DNA from: Thermogemmatispora sp.
GTDB taxonomy: Bacteria > Chloroflexota > Ktedonobacteria > Ktedonobacterales > Ktedonobacteraceae
NCBI RefSeq assembly: GCF_019683755.1
Contig: NZ_JADGHT010000005.1
Coordinates: forward strand, 1-41,695
Direction: 5' to 3'
DNA: 41,695 nucleotides
In this document: positions 34,096-41,695 of the stretch, in pieces
Numbering within the stretch: position 1 is the first letter of the stretch
How the letters are laid out: every line of letters starts with the position of its first letter
Position numbers and translations under genes: made by a program
Notes under the pieces: model-generated
The model's database searches: none
Told to the model about the DNA's origin: nothing
Seen by the model: the letters and a program-made list of their open reading frames with translations, nothing else

Positions 34096-35379
34096 CTAGG
34101 AGTGGCGCGGGCGTAGGACCTCCTGCCCGCCCAGATAGGGGCGCAGGGCTTCTGGAATGCGGACAGAGCCGTCGGGCTGCTGATGATTCTCTAGCAGCGG
34201 GATCAAGATCCGGGGCGAGGCAATCGCGGTATTATTCAAGGTGTGGACGAACTTCACTTTGCCATCGCGGTCGCGATAGCGGATGTTCACGCGTCGCGCC
34301 TGCCAGTCATGGAAGTATGAGCAGGAATGCGTTTCGCGATAGCGGCCCTCGCTGGGTACCCAACATTCCAGGTCGTACATGCCAACCTTGCCATCGCCCA
34401 TGTCGCCCGTACAGACGTTGACCACGCGATAGGGAATCTCCAACGCCTGAACCAGCTCCTCAGCGTTGCGAATCAGCTGTTCATGCCAGCGAACCGACTC
34501 TTCATGTGAGGCTTCGCAGATCACATATTGCTCGACTTTGTTGAACTGATGGACGCGGAAGACGCCGCGCGTATCCTTGCCATAGGTGCCGGCCTCCTTA
34601 CGGAAGCATGGGCAGAAGCCAACGAAGGTCAGGGGCAGTTCCTCGTAGCTGAGGATCTCATCCTTGAACATGCCTGTGATCGAGACCTCGGCGGTGCCTA
34701 CGAGGAAGGTATCCTCTCCTTCCAGTGCATAGACCTGGTCGCGTCCGCGTGGAAACTGGCCGTTACCGATAAAGCAGAACTCGCGCGCCATTGCCGGCAC
34801 GATCAGCGGCGTGAAGCCCTTGGCAGCGATGCGGTCGAAAGCAAAGTGCAACAGGGCCATTTCGAGGCGGGCAGCATCGCCTTTGAGCACATAGCTGCGC
34901 GAGCCGGCAATTTTGGCGGCGCGCTCCATGTCAACCAGGTCCAGTTTTTGCATGAGGGTGTAGTGATCCAGCAGTGGAAAGTCAAACTGCGGCTTCTCTC
35001 CCCAATAGCGCACCGGAACATTATCTTCCTCACCCGCGCCGACTGGGGCCGAGGGGTCAGGGATCTGTGGGACCAGGTAAAGGAGCTGTTGACGCTGCTC
35101 GGTCAGTGCCTCGAGCTGTGGCTCTAGCTCCTTCAGGCGCGCTGCCAGTTGCTTGCCCTGGGCGATGAGCGACTCGCGCAGCTCCTTGTCCTTGCCGGCC
35201 TGCCCAATACGTTTTGAAAGCTGGTTCTGCTCTGCACGCAGAGCTTCAACCTGATGCTGTAACTCCAACACCTGGCGGTCAAGGGCGAGAAACTGATCAA
35301 CATCAAAGTCGCTCTGCTTGAGACGCACGGCCTCCTTGACAAGCTCGGGATGCGTACGAATAAAACCGAGATCGAGCAT
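34096..35379 (-). CDS. serS: seryl-tRNA synthetase
   Basis: Class II aminoacyl-tRNA synthetase that charges tRNA-Ser. The N-terminal 100 residues form the antiparallel coiled-coil arm that contacts the long variable arm (LELQHQVEALRAEQNQLSKR). The catalytic core has motif 2 (FCPCFRKEAGTYGKDTRGVF then RVHQFNKVEQ) and motif 3 (NTAIASPRILIPLLENHQ). Length 427 is standard. GGAGG lies before the ATG. It is preceded by a serine-type T-box leader whose terminator ends about 170 bases before the start, so expression rises when tRNA-Ser is uncharged. It converges on the phosphodiesterase gene. Confidence 0.97.
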   Translation of the reverse strand: MLDLGFIRTHPELVKEAVRLKQSDFDVDQFLALDRQVLELQHQVEALRAEQNQLSKRIGQAGKDKELRESLIAQGKQLAARLKELEPQLEALTEQRQQLLYLVPQIPDPSAPVGAGEEDNVPVRYWGEKPQFDFPLLDHYTLMQKLDLVDMERAAKIAGSRSYVLKGDAARLEMALLHFAFDRIAAKGFTPLIVPAMAREFCFIGNGQFPRGRDQVYALEGEDTFLVGTAEVSITGMFKDEILSYEELPLTFVGFCPCFRKEAGTYGKDTRGVFRVHQFNKVEQYVICEASHEESVRWHEQLIRNAEELVQALEIPYRVVNVCTGDMGDGKVGMYDLECWVPSEGRYRETHSCSYFHDWQARRVNIRYRDRDGKVKFVHTLNNTAIASPRILIPLLENHQQPDGSVRIPEALRPYLGGQEVLRPRHS

Positions 35380-35547
35380 GAAAAATCCTCCACTTGCTCC
35401 GCTTAGTGTATGCTCCTATGCTTCTTGACAAGAGATATCTCCCTCTGTTAGCCCAGCCGCTGAGCATTGACTAGCTGGTTGACGGCGGCGTCGCTGCTCT
35501 CTCCCCTCTCCCTCTGCCTCTTGTCTGGTTTGGCTGTCTCATACAAT

Positions 35548-35589
35548 AAAAAAAGCGTTATCGTCCATTATGCGTAAGGACGACAACGC
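35548..35589 (-). terminator. T-box regulated intrinsic terminator
   Basis: GCGTTGTCGTCC and GGACGATAACGC (read on the - strand, 35589-35578 and 35566-35555) form a 12-bp stem with one G-U pair and an 11-base loop, followed at once by seven T (35554-35548). Confidence 0.9.
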
Positions 35590-35890
35590 TGATCAACAGC
35601 GTAGGCCGTGGTGCCACCTTCGTTCAGGCGCTCTGCTCCTCGCATGTCTAGTCGGCTGACATGGCAAGCGCCAGGCCGCGACCTGACGGCTTGGGCAGAG
35701 CAGCCCCTCATTGGCCCGTTAACGGGGGCAACCGCAGACGCTCATCGCGTGGGCTCCCAGGTGGATTCCCTCATGTCCGACACTGCGTTGCACCGGCCCG
35801 CAGCTCTCTGGCGTCTGGCCCATGAGGTACTGATCCTGTTCTTCGCCTTTGCTGAATTGGGGCGTTGTTGCGCCTTTCTCCTTCGCTCCT
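35548..35890 (-). ncRNA. T-box riboswitch, serine type, controlling serS
   Basis: Read on the - strand. The stem I distal region CAGAGAGCTGCGGGCCGGTG (starting at 35810) has the T-box AGAGAG-type motif. The specifier region GGGAATCCAC (35770-35761) places UCC, a serine codon, after GAA. The T-box sequence AAGGTGGCACCACGG (35620-35606) contains UGGC, which would pair with the GCCA end of tRNA-Ser, whose discriminator is G. The terminator follows directly, and its CGUCCUU arm is the usual antiterminator partner. Confidence 0.88.
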
Positions 35891-35896
35891 AGCGAT

Positions 35897-35926
35897 AGGA
35901 TAGCAGACGCGGGCGCGCTCTGTCAA
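35897..35926 (-). promoter_or_regulatory. promoter of the serS T-box transcript
   Basis: On the - strand, TTGACA (35926-35921), an 18-base spacer, and TATCCT (35902-35897). This puts the start point near 35890, just before the leader. Confidence 0.62.
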
Positions 35927-36008
35927 TCACACGGGGCTGGCTGTCACAGTCCCAGCGACCGCTTTCGCTGGGCGCGAGCGACGTGGGGCAGCCCGTGCGC
36001 TCGTTGCT

Positions 36009-37091
36009 TCACTGAGGCAATAGCCAGACGTGAGCATTGCTGAATTGAGCCACGCAGGGTAACTGATCATCGATAGCGGCGACGCCGATCGCGCCTGACG
36101 AGAGCGAGTGATCATGAAGGCTGCCCACGGCCTGCTCATTCACATAGAGCACAATGGTGTCCTGTGTAGCCAGGACACTCAGAATATTAGTTTGGGTCAG
36201 GCCGCTGCTGATCGCCGGACTGAACCCCGTCAGCAGGGTTTGGGCCGAAGTACCCTCATAGAGATCGAGGGCGAAGGAGCCAGTGACGCTCATACGAAAG
36301 AGATAGTAACGCTGACCGTCGGTGCTGGCGCGGAAGAGCAGACCAGCCTCCTCACCGTGGATAATCGTTAGCTGCACCTCGTAGACAAACTGGCTAAAGT
36401 GCGTGCTATGGGCCAAACAGGGCTGAAGCAACCCAGGATGACCTGCGCGCGCCTCATAGGCGCCGTTGTTAAAGAAACAACCGGTACCGGCATCGCTAAA
36501 GCCCTGGTCCCAGCCGTGGGTTGCGTCGGGAGAGCTGAGATCATCACTGAAAGCTGGTTGGCCCTGCGTAATCTGACTCAGGCGCTCATCATAGGCGGTT
36601 GCGGTTGCAGTGAGCTGGCTATGCTGCGCTGTTGCCAGGCTCTGGGCTGTGGCGGTGGCATAGATAGCGGCCTGCTGAGTAGACAGAGCCTGGGCCGTGC
36701 CGGCGGCCTGGGCGCTTGCGCTGGAGAGGACATTGCGTGTAGCCTGGGTGCGAGCTGTGGCCTGGGCCTGGAGCACCGCCGTAGCCTGGCCGGTAGTCAG
36801 CGTCACCAAGAGGGCTGTGCTCGCTAACAGCAGCAGGGCGGCAAGTGTCCCGGCAAGCCACCACTGCCCGCGAGAGAGTCCAGCGCGCCTGCGCCGAAAA
36901 GGGGCAGGCGCAACCACAGGCGCCTGAACGAGCGCGGTTGTCTTCGTCTGCTCCTCCGCCTCGGTCGGTTTGGCCAGGGACTCCTCGTGTTCCCCTGGAG
37001 TCATCGGCTCCCTCCCATAGACTGGCAGCCGCTCCGGCTCAGACTGGCTATCCTTCGCCGGCGGGCGGCCTGCTTGCTGCTTCCCTGGCAT
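36009..37091 (-). CDS. membrane-anchored protein with Ala/Thr stalk and LamG-like domain
   Basis: 360 residues, function unknown. A charged cytoplasmic N-terminus (1-75) with no Cys is followed by one membrane helix (about 77-100, WWLAGTLAALLLLASTALLV). Then comes a stalk of about 70 residues rich in Ala, Thr and Gln (TATAQSLATAQHSQLTATAT) and a beta-rich domain of about 180 residues. The domain begins FSDDLSSPDATHGWDQ, has two Cys (GCFFNNG and LQPC) likely to form a disulfide, and contains IVLYVNEQAVGSLHDHSLSS, typical of LamG/concanavalin-like folds. It belongs to the same family as the next two genes upstream. GAGGG precedes the ATG. Confidence 0.72.
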   Translation of the reverse strand: MPGKQQAGRPPAKDSQSEPERLPVYGREPMTPGEHEESLAKPTEAEEQTKTTALVQAPVVAPAPFRRRRAGLSRGQWWLAGTLAALLLLASTALLVTLTTGQATAVLQAQATARTQATRNVLSSASAQAAGTAQALSTQQAAIYATATAQSLATAQHSQLTATATAYDERLSQITQGQPAFSDDLSSPDATHGWDQGFSDAGTGCFFNNGAYEARAGHPGLLQPCLAHSTHFSQFVYEVQLTIIHGEEAGLLFRASTDGQRYYLFRMSVTGSFALDLYEGTSAQTLLTGFSPAISSGLTQTNILSVLATQDTIVLYVNEQAVGSLHDHSLSSGAIGVAAIDDQLPCVAQFSNAHVWLLPQ

Positions 37092-37428
37092 ACGTGGCGT
37101 TCCCTCGCTTGACAGTAGCCTTTTCCCTTTCTGCTCGCTTCTCTCTGCTACTATAGCATGAGCGCTGCTAGTAAGGCTAGCCCTGAATCATTTTGGCAAA
37201 GCGCCGACGAGCCGGAGCTCAAGCTCAAAGGCAACAAACAATCGAGGGCGCGCGAGAAGAGCAAGGAGAAAAGGGCTGGCAGTCTCGGGGAAGTCCAGGC
37301 GTCTGGACCGCTAGTTCCCGTGATCATAGCCAGCATTCCTGCCCTTGAACCATGCGAGGCAGCGCTTTCCGTCTAACGCACATGCTTCCATGCTTCTCGT
37401 GCGCAGGCAGAAAGGCTTAGCTCTTTCG
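37092..37428. other. intergenic region between two paralogous anchored proteins
   Basis: 337 bases. Close to the downstream gene the - strand reads TATAGT, a possible -10, but no matching -35 is clear. Otherwise I see nothing. Confidence 0.4.
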
Positions 37429-39132
37429 CTAGAGCCGCCAGATTTTCATGTTCTGGAAAGCGACATCAACGGGCGTTTTGCTAGTATCCAGGGCGATTAG
37501 ACCAATCTGCCCGCTTGACAGGTTGCTGTCATGAACCGTGGCAAGATAGTGCTGGTTCACAAACACCATGAGTATATTCTCCTGGGCGATGACGGTGAGC
37601 GTATTGCTCTGGCCCAGATTCGTGTTAATGGCGTTGCTGACTCCCTCGGAGAGGGCGGTAAAGTCCTCGTTGGAGAACTTGCTCAGCAGATAGGCGCCAC
37701 CGGGACTGATCAAAAGGCTATAGAAGCTGCGTGTCCCCTCATTGAAACGGAAGACCATGCCTCCCAGCGTCTGGAGGCCATTCTTATTACCCTTCATGAT
37801 CTTCATGTCGACCTGAAAGGCCAGATTCTGATACGTGAGAGCATTGGCGATGCAGGCCCAAAGTGGTGTCTCTGCCGTTGTCAGGACATGTAGCGCGCCA
37901 TTGTTAAACTGGCAACCGCTCCCGTCGCTATTGAGCGTATCGTCCCAATTGCTGGCACTCTGACCGCTCAACCCATCATTCACCTGGGGGGACTGAGAAA
38001 TGATATAGTTGTAGAACGCCTGAGGATCGTTCTGCAGCGCAGTTATGGTTGCCGTGGCGTTGGCGCGGGCGATGGCCGTCGCCGTCTGATGGCTGCGAGC
38101 CAGAGCGGTGGCACTCTGGGCTGTAGCTGTGGCCGCGGCGTGCTCCTGGCCGGGGCGAATGACGCCAAGGTAGACAACAGTTCCCAGCAGGACCATGAGA
38201 CAGATGAGCAGAACGGCCAGAATAAAGACTATCACCGACCTGCCTCCCCTGGCTGCTCCTGGGGCGGCGGGCGTAGGAGCAACGGGGGGGAAGCCAGTGC
38301 CGGGCCCGGGCGTTCCTAGAGGAGCCGGCTGTGGCTGAGGCGGCCAACCGACTTGTCCCTGCTGAGGCAGCCCTGCGCCGGCCTCTCTGCTTGCCCCCAC
38401 AGCAGGAAGCTGACCAGTGGTCAAGGCAGAAGGCGGCGGAGGATAGCCGGGGTAGAAGGAGCCAGAAAAGCTGGTTGGCGCTGGTGGCTGAGCCGCAGAA
38501 GGCTGCTGATAGCCTGGTGACGTTGCCCAGCTTCCACTTTGGCTGAGCTGGCCGGAAGGCTGCGGTAGCTGGCCTGTTGCTGGCGTCTGGGCCGACGGCG
38601 CCGGATAAGCACCAGGCGGGCCAGCATAAGAAGGGGTAGCAGGCCCAGAAGGCGCCGGTGGCCAGCTATAGCTCGTCGCGATGTCGCGTGGCGGAGGCAC
38701 TGGCGTCGCACTGCTGGGAGCAGAGGCCGCCGAGCCGCTAGAAGCGGGTGAAGCCGCTGCTCCTGCCTCGGCACTGGTCTGCTGAGGCGCGCGCTCAGGT
38801 TCGGAGGGAGTTGTCTGAGCTGTCCCCGCCTGAGCAATGGCCTCAGCCTGCCCGCTGGGGGATTGGGACTGCTGCCAGCGTGAAGGTGCGCGTACCGTCG
38901 GCTCGCTATATGGGGCGCGCAAGGTACGCTCACTATCCTCAACGGTGGTCGACTGTGACTGCTCGCTGGTTTCGGAGCGGCGCTTAATCAGCGTAGCGTC
39001 CGGGCTGGCGGGCGAGGACGAGGGAGCCTGAGAAGGCGCAGGCTCCAATACATTGTAAGGGGTAGGAGCGCCGCAGGCGGGGCAGATGCGCGCCCCCGCG
39101 GGTAGCTCGGCCTGGCAGATCTGGCATTGCAT
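37429..39132 (-). CDS. zinc-ribbon, membrane-anchored protein with LamG-like domain
   Basis: 567 residues, function unknown. The N-terminus is a zinc ribbon (CQIC-x12-CPAC, residues 3-21), followed by about 275 disordered residues rich in Pro, Ser, Gln and Ala. Then come a membrane helix (about 300-325, VIVFILAVLLICLMVLLGTV), an Ala/Thr stalk (ATATAQSATALARSHQTATA), and the beta domain. The domain has the paired cysteines (GCQFNNGALHV and LWAC) and ILMVFVNQHYLATVHDSNLS. The domain order implies cytoplasmic ribbon, one crossing and external lectin-like domain. CGAGGAGG lies before the ATG. It is the longest of the three paralogues because of its linker. Confidence 0.75.
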   Translation of the reverse strand: MQCQICQAELPAGARICPACGAPTPYNVLEPAPSQAPSSSPASPDATLIKRRSETSEQSQSTTVEDSERTLRAPYSEPTVRAPSRWQQSQSPSGQAEAIAQAGTAQTTPSEPERAPQQTSAEAGAAASPASSGSAASAPSSATPVPPPRDIATSYSWPPAPSGPATPSYAGPPGAYPAPSAQTPATGQLPQPSGQLSQSGSWATSPGYQQPSAAQPPAPTSFSGSFYPGYPPPPSALTTGQLPAVGASREAGAGLPQQGQVGWPPQPQPAPLGTPGPGTGFPPVAPTPAAPGAARGGRSVIVFILAVLLICLMVLLGTVVYLGVIRPGQEHAAATATAQSATALARSHQTATAIARANATATITALQNDPQAFYNYIISQSPQVNDGLSGQSASNWDDTLNSDGSGCQFNNGALHVLTTAETPLWACIANALTYQNLAFQVDMKIMKGNKNGLQTLGGMVFRFNEGTRSFYSLLISPGGAYLLSKFSNEDFTALSEGVSNAINTNLGQSNTLTVIAQENILMVFVNQHYLATVHDSNLSSGQIGLIALDTSKTPVDVAFQNMKIWRL

Positions 39133-39186
39133 CGCTAAGAAAATCCTCCTCGAAGACTGGACAGAAAGACTCCCTAAAGCATCATC

Positions 39187-39215
39187 AGCATAACATGCTT
39201 TTCAATCTATGCCAA
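39187..39215 (-). promoter_or_regulatory. promoter of the 567-residue protein gene
   Basis: On the - strand, TTGGCA (39215-39210), a 17-base spacer and TATGCT (39192-39187), about 55 bases before the start codon. Confidence 0.5.
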
Positions 39216-39390
39216 GCGATCTCAGTGTAGGCAACTGGCTAGCGTAGGGCCAGCCACCAGTAATGGCCCTTCCACCTTGGAAAATGTCTTGCTTTGCTTA
39301 TTGGCATTCCGTTCCCTACTCTTAGTTCCCTGTCCTGATCAGCAACAAGGATGACTGTGGGAGAAATAGGCGCAGGCGGCAGGAGGATCG

Positions 39391-40575
39391 TTAACGTGAC
39401 CAGACCTCAAGTTGGGAGAAAGAGGCATCGGTCACATGGCCCAAGTCAATAGCGAACACGCCGATCTGCCCTGTACTAAAGTTGGCATCCTGAGCGCTAC
39501 CAACATACTGCTTGTTCACGTAGAGCAGAATCGAGGAACCGCGGGCGATCACTGTCAGCAGGTTATCCTGGCCTGTTGCCGTGTGAATGGCGCTTGTCGG
39601 ACCGCCCACCAGGGCATTGGCCTGCGTCCCGTCAGAGAGCATAAGGCTATAGTTTCCGTCGCTACCCACGAAAAAGAGATAGCCCGTGCCGTTATCTGCA
39701 TTGGCGCGGAAGACCAGGCCGCCACCATCGCCTTGGGTCAGCCGCATATGAACCTGCAGCGTAAAGTTCGCAAAGTTGGTGGCCACAGCCAGACAGGGAA
39801 GAAAGACATGATCGCTGGCGACCAACGAATGCAGGCTGGACCCGGAGAAGAAACAGCCCTCGCGCCGATTGTTATCCAATGTCCACTGATTCCCATTCTG
39901 TCCGGTCAAAGGGTCGGACAGCGTGGGATTCCCTTGCGTTGCTTCCTCGTAGGTGGCCTGCTGAGCGGTAGCGGTAGCGACAGCGATTGACGTGGCCTGC
40001 GCGGCAGCCGTCGCCGTGGCCTGGGTCCGAGCGATGGCCGTCGCCGTCGCATGAGCACGCGCCTGCGCTGTCCCCTGAGTAAGGGCCGTCAGGGCGGCGC
40101 TGACCGTCGCCGTGGCTCCCGCTCGCAACCGGGCTGGATGGTACAGGCCTCCATAGATCACTAAACCGATTCCCGCCATAAACAGCAAGAGCATCAAGAC
40201 AAAGCCCATTTGCAGCGAGCGTGAGAGCGCAGGGCGCTGTTCAGCCTTGAACTCGCTACGATGAAAATGGGCCAGGCGCCGCGGTGTAGTCACGGCGCCG
40301 ATAGGTGCTGCATCATAGGCCCCCGGTGGGCGAGGAGAACCAGTCTCCGTGCTGGAGCTGCCTCCTGCTCCTGTGCCGCTCTCGCTCCCGGCTGTAGCGC
40401 CGCTGGCCTCGGGAGCGACTGGGGTAGCCTGCGAGACGATCGCAGAGGAAGCGTCATCCGCGTGCTGGCTGGGCTGAGCCGGACCCCGGCCGCCCCCCAG
40501 CGCCGCCCCGCAGACAGGGCATGTGGTGTAGCTCTCGGGCACCGCTGCGTAGCAAAACTCACAGTGCCTGATCAT
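39391..40575 (-). CDS. zinc-ribbon, membrane-anchored protein with LamG-like domain
   Basis: 394 residues, third paralogue. Zinc ribbon at 5-22 (CEFC-x11-CPVC), a Gly/Ser/Ala-rich linker to about 105, a membrane helix (about 122-147, GFVLMLLLFMAGIGLVIYGG), and the longest Ala/Thr stalk of the three (about 65 residues, ATATAIARTQATATAAAQAT). The beta domain again has the Cys pair (GCFFSGSSLHS and FLPC), GGLVFRANADNGTGYLFF, and ILLYVNKQYVGSAQDANFST. AGGAGG lies 13 bases before the ATG. Upstream are three direct repeats that may bind a regulator. Together the three paralogues look like a surface sensing or adhesion set; that role is inference. Confidence 0.75.
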   Translation of the reverse strand: MIRHCEFCYAAVPESYTTCPVCGAALGGGRGPAQPSQHADDASSAIVSQATPVAPEASGATAGSESGTGAGGSSSTETGSPRPPGAYDAAPIGAVTTPRRLAHFHRSEFKAEQRPALSRSLQMGFVLMLLLFMAGIGLVIYGGLYHPARLRAGATATVSAALTALTQGTAQARAHATATAIARTQATATAAAQATSIAVATATAQQATYEEATQGNPTLSDPLTGQNGNQWTLDNNRREGCFFSGSSLHSLVASDHVFLPCLAVATNFANFTLQVHMRLTQGDGGGLVFRANADNGTGYLFFVGSDGNYSLMLSDGTQANALVGGPTSAIHTATGQDNLLTVIARGSSILLYVNKQYVGSAQDANFSTGQIGVFAIDLGHVTDASFSQLEVWSR

Positions 40576-40668
40576 GAGATCTCTTCAACCTCCTGCTCTC
40601 AGTGGGCCGCACATCGGCCTCCTCGTTGCTGTAGCTATCAGCGTCTCCGCTTGCTTCTCTGAGACAAA

Positions 40669-40740
40669 AGCTCCTTGCTCTTCGTCTGCTGAATATCTAG
40701 CTCCTTTGCTATCCTTATATCGATATTGTTAGCTCCTTGC
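40669..40740. repeat. three phased direct repeats of AGCTCCTTGC
   Basis: AGCTCCTTGC at 40669-40678, AGCTCCTTTGC at 40699-40709, AGCTCCTTGC at 40731-40740. The spacing is 30 and 32 bases, three helical turns, so all lie on the same face of DNA. They are 94 to 165 bases upstream of the 394-residue gene; a palindrome ATATCGATAT (40717-40726) lies between the last two. Confidence 0.55.
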
Positions 40741-41052
40741 CTCTCTAGGATTCTTTCGCTTTCAGCAAGCTGTTTTCGGAAAACTCAGGACCAATGCTCC
40801 CCCCATCGCAGGCTGCCAGCTCTTTGACTCAGCCGGTAGGTTTGATGTCTCCAGGGTGTTCTTTCTGCGCCTGCTCTTCCTGCCTTGTCTCTAGATCGAG
40901 ACTGGTGTGACTGGACAGATCGTAGAAGAAAAAAGGCTAGAGGTATTGCTCCCTGCGAGAAGGATGCTTCTTCCCCATCCATTCATATCATGAAGATAAA
41001 TGTATTGATTGATAGCACTCAGTATAACACACTGCTTTGTCGAAGGGAAGAG

Positions 41053-41159
41053 TAAAAAGAGAAAAAAATAACACGTGACAGACCACAGCCGGCAGGTAGC
41101 GGACCACCATCGCTGCGAAAAGCGAACAGAAGCTCCTAAGCGCCAGTGGGGTCGTCACG
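41053..41159 (-). ncRNA. candidate small RNA with its own promoter and U-rich end
   Basis: On the - strand, CACGTGAC (41161-41154) pairs with GTCACGTG (41079-41072). Inner pairings CCAC/GTGG and CTGGC/GCCGG extend the helix, and AGCG/CGCT forms a side hairpin. The 3' arm is followed by TTATTTTTTTCTCTTTTT. A -35/-10 pair lies directly upstream. I do not recognise SRP, 6S, tmRNA or a known riboswitch. The predicted start may fall two to four bases inside the outer stem, a weakness of the model. Confidence 0.35.
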
Positions 41160-41163
41160 TGCT

Positions 41164-41193
41164 AGGATAGGCCTTGTGGCAAGAGAGATACAA
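41164..41193 (-). promoter_or_regulatory. promoter before the candidate small RNA
   Basis: On the - strand, TTGTAT (41193-41188), an 18-base spacer and TATCCT (41169-41164). The -10 and the spacer length equal those of the serS T-box promoter. Confidence 0.4.
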
Positions 41194-41262
41194 AGGAGAG
41201 CCAGGCGAGTCCCTGGAAGAGAAGGGCTGAGCCGAGCGCGAGGCGTGCCAGACCAGACCTAC

Positions 41263-41574
41263 CTAGATCAGGCCCAGCTCCCACTTAGCGTCTTCGGTCA
41301 TGCGATCGGGAGTCCAGGGTGGATCGAAAGTCATCTCCACGTCGCATGACTTCACATTCTCGACCTGGCTAACGCGCATCTCGACCTCAGACATCACATC
41401 GCCGACCAACGGGCAGCCCATTGAGGTCAGCGTCATCTTAATATGCACATGGCCGGTTTCCTGATTGATATCGATCCCATAGACCAGGCCGAGATCATAG
41501 ATATTGACAGGAATCTCTGGATCATAGCATTCCCGTAAGGCCTCGATCACATCGGCCTCATTGATCTGGGGCAT
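41263..41574 (-). CDS. DUF59/MIP18-family iron-sulfur assembly protein (SufT/PaaD-like)
   Basis: 103-residue protein of the DUF59 family, which helps mature iron-sulfur proteins and is often linked to suf genes. The family features are present: DVIEALRECYDPEIPVNIYD with the conserved D-P-E-I, LGLVYGIDI, and the TSMGCPLVGDV loop with the conserved Cys. FDPPWTPDRMTEDAKWELGL near the end is also typical. GGAG precedes the ATG. No suf genes are within the window. A perfect 8-bp dyad lies 56 bases upstream of the start. Confidence 0.92.
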   Translation of the reverse strand: MPQINEADVIEALRECYDPEIPVNIYDLGLVYGIDINQETGHVHIKMTLTSMGCPLVGDVMSEVEMRVSQVENVKSCDVEMTFDPPWTPDRMTEDAKWELGLI

Positions 41575-41629
41575 AGTCTGCTGCTCCTTCCCTGCTGATA
41601 TCCCGAAAGTTCCCCATATTCTTTGTCCT

Positions 41630-41652
41630 CTATGTTATCCCAAGTAACATAG
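41630..41652. promoter_or_regulatory. perfect dyad upstream of the DUF59 gene, probable operator
   Basis: CTATGTTA (41630-41637) and TAACATAG (41645-41652) are exact complements with a 7-base spacer. The site lies in the expected promoter position of the - strand gene and suits a dimeric regulator. Confidence 0.5.
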
Positions 41653-41695
41653 TAGGGATTACTCCACATAAATATAGCGCAAGGCCTAGACCTTG

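Noticed and set aside
40785-40982. 65-codon - strand frame between the LamG-like gene and the candidate small RNA
   Set aside because: No ribosome site, no recognisable features.
41072-41161. SRP (4.5S) RNA as identity of the structured segment
   Set aside because: The conserved GGAA-type tetraloop and the adjacent AGCAGC-type internal loop are absent on both strands.
1-41695. CRISPR arrays, insertion sequences, phage genes
   Set aside because: No regularly spaced repeats, transposase, integrase or phage structural genes were seen on either strand.

Overview
The window is an ordinary chromosomal segment of high-GC bacterial DNA, with no phage, transposon, integrase, CRISPR or tRNA that I can see. 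Gene content points to the Chloroflexota, most likely class Ktedonobacteria (Thermogemmatispora-like). The clues are many proteins with an N-terminal zinc ribbon, Pro-rich linker and single membrane segment, Ala/Thr-rich stalks before LamG-like domains, a PucR-type regulator next to a liv transporter, and a T-box in front of serS. This placement is inferred from protein style, not from a database match.

Layout. 1-4.0 kb: rpsU, a possible structured RNA, a dipeptide epimerase (-), a Nudix hydrolase and a secreted ScyD-like beta-propeller protein. 4.8-8.9 kb: an oligopeptide ABC transporter with binding protein and two permeases but no ATPases, interrupted by a strongly palindromic spacer with a CTAG microsatellite. 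9.0-16.4 kb (all -): an amino-acid permease, a two-gene unit of a polytopic membrane protein overlapping a membrane-anchored LamG-like protein, and a two-gene unit of an exported protein plus a class-I glutamine amidotransferase-like peptidase. 16.8-19.5 kb (-): dihydrolipoyl dehydrogenase and a zinc-ribbon pseudokinase. 19.8-31.6 kb: an MFS transporter, a small helical protein, an acyl-CoA dehydrogenase and a PucR-type regulator (all -), with a complete livFGHMK operon diverging (+). 32.2-35.9 kb: a small Cys-rich protein, two divergent calcineurin-type phosphoesterases, and serS behind a serine T-box. 36.0-40.6 kb (-): three consecutive paralogues built as cytoplasmic head, membrane helix, Ala/Thr stalk and LamG-like domain. 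40.6-41.7 kb: a candidate small RNA and a DUF59/MIP18 iron-sulfur assembly gene with a perfect dyad upstream.

How the genes work together. The clearest new link is a shared promoter-operator, AATTTGT-N8-ACATTG, with TACAAT 20-22 bp further on. It occurs three times: before the MFS transporter, before the acyl-CoA dehydrogenase, and between the PucR-type regulator and livF. This implies one regulon of uptake (liv ABC plus MFS) and CoA-linked oxidation under the PucR-type protein, which probably represses itself from the same site. The second robust regulatory element is the serS T-box, with a UCC specifier, a TGGC bulge matching the G discriminator of tRNA-Ser, and a 12-bp terminator with a U7 run.
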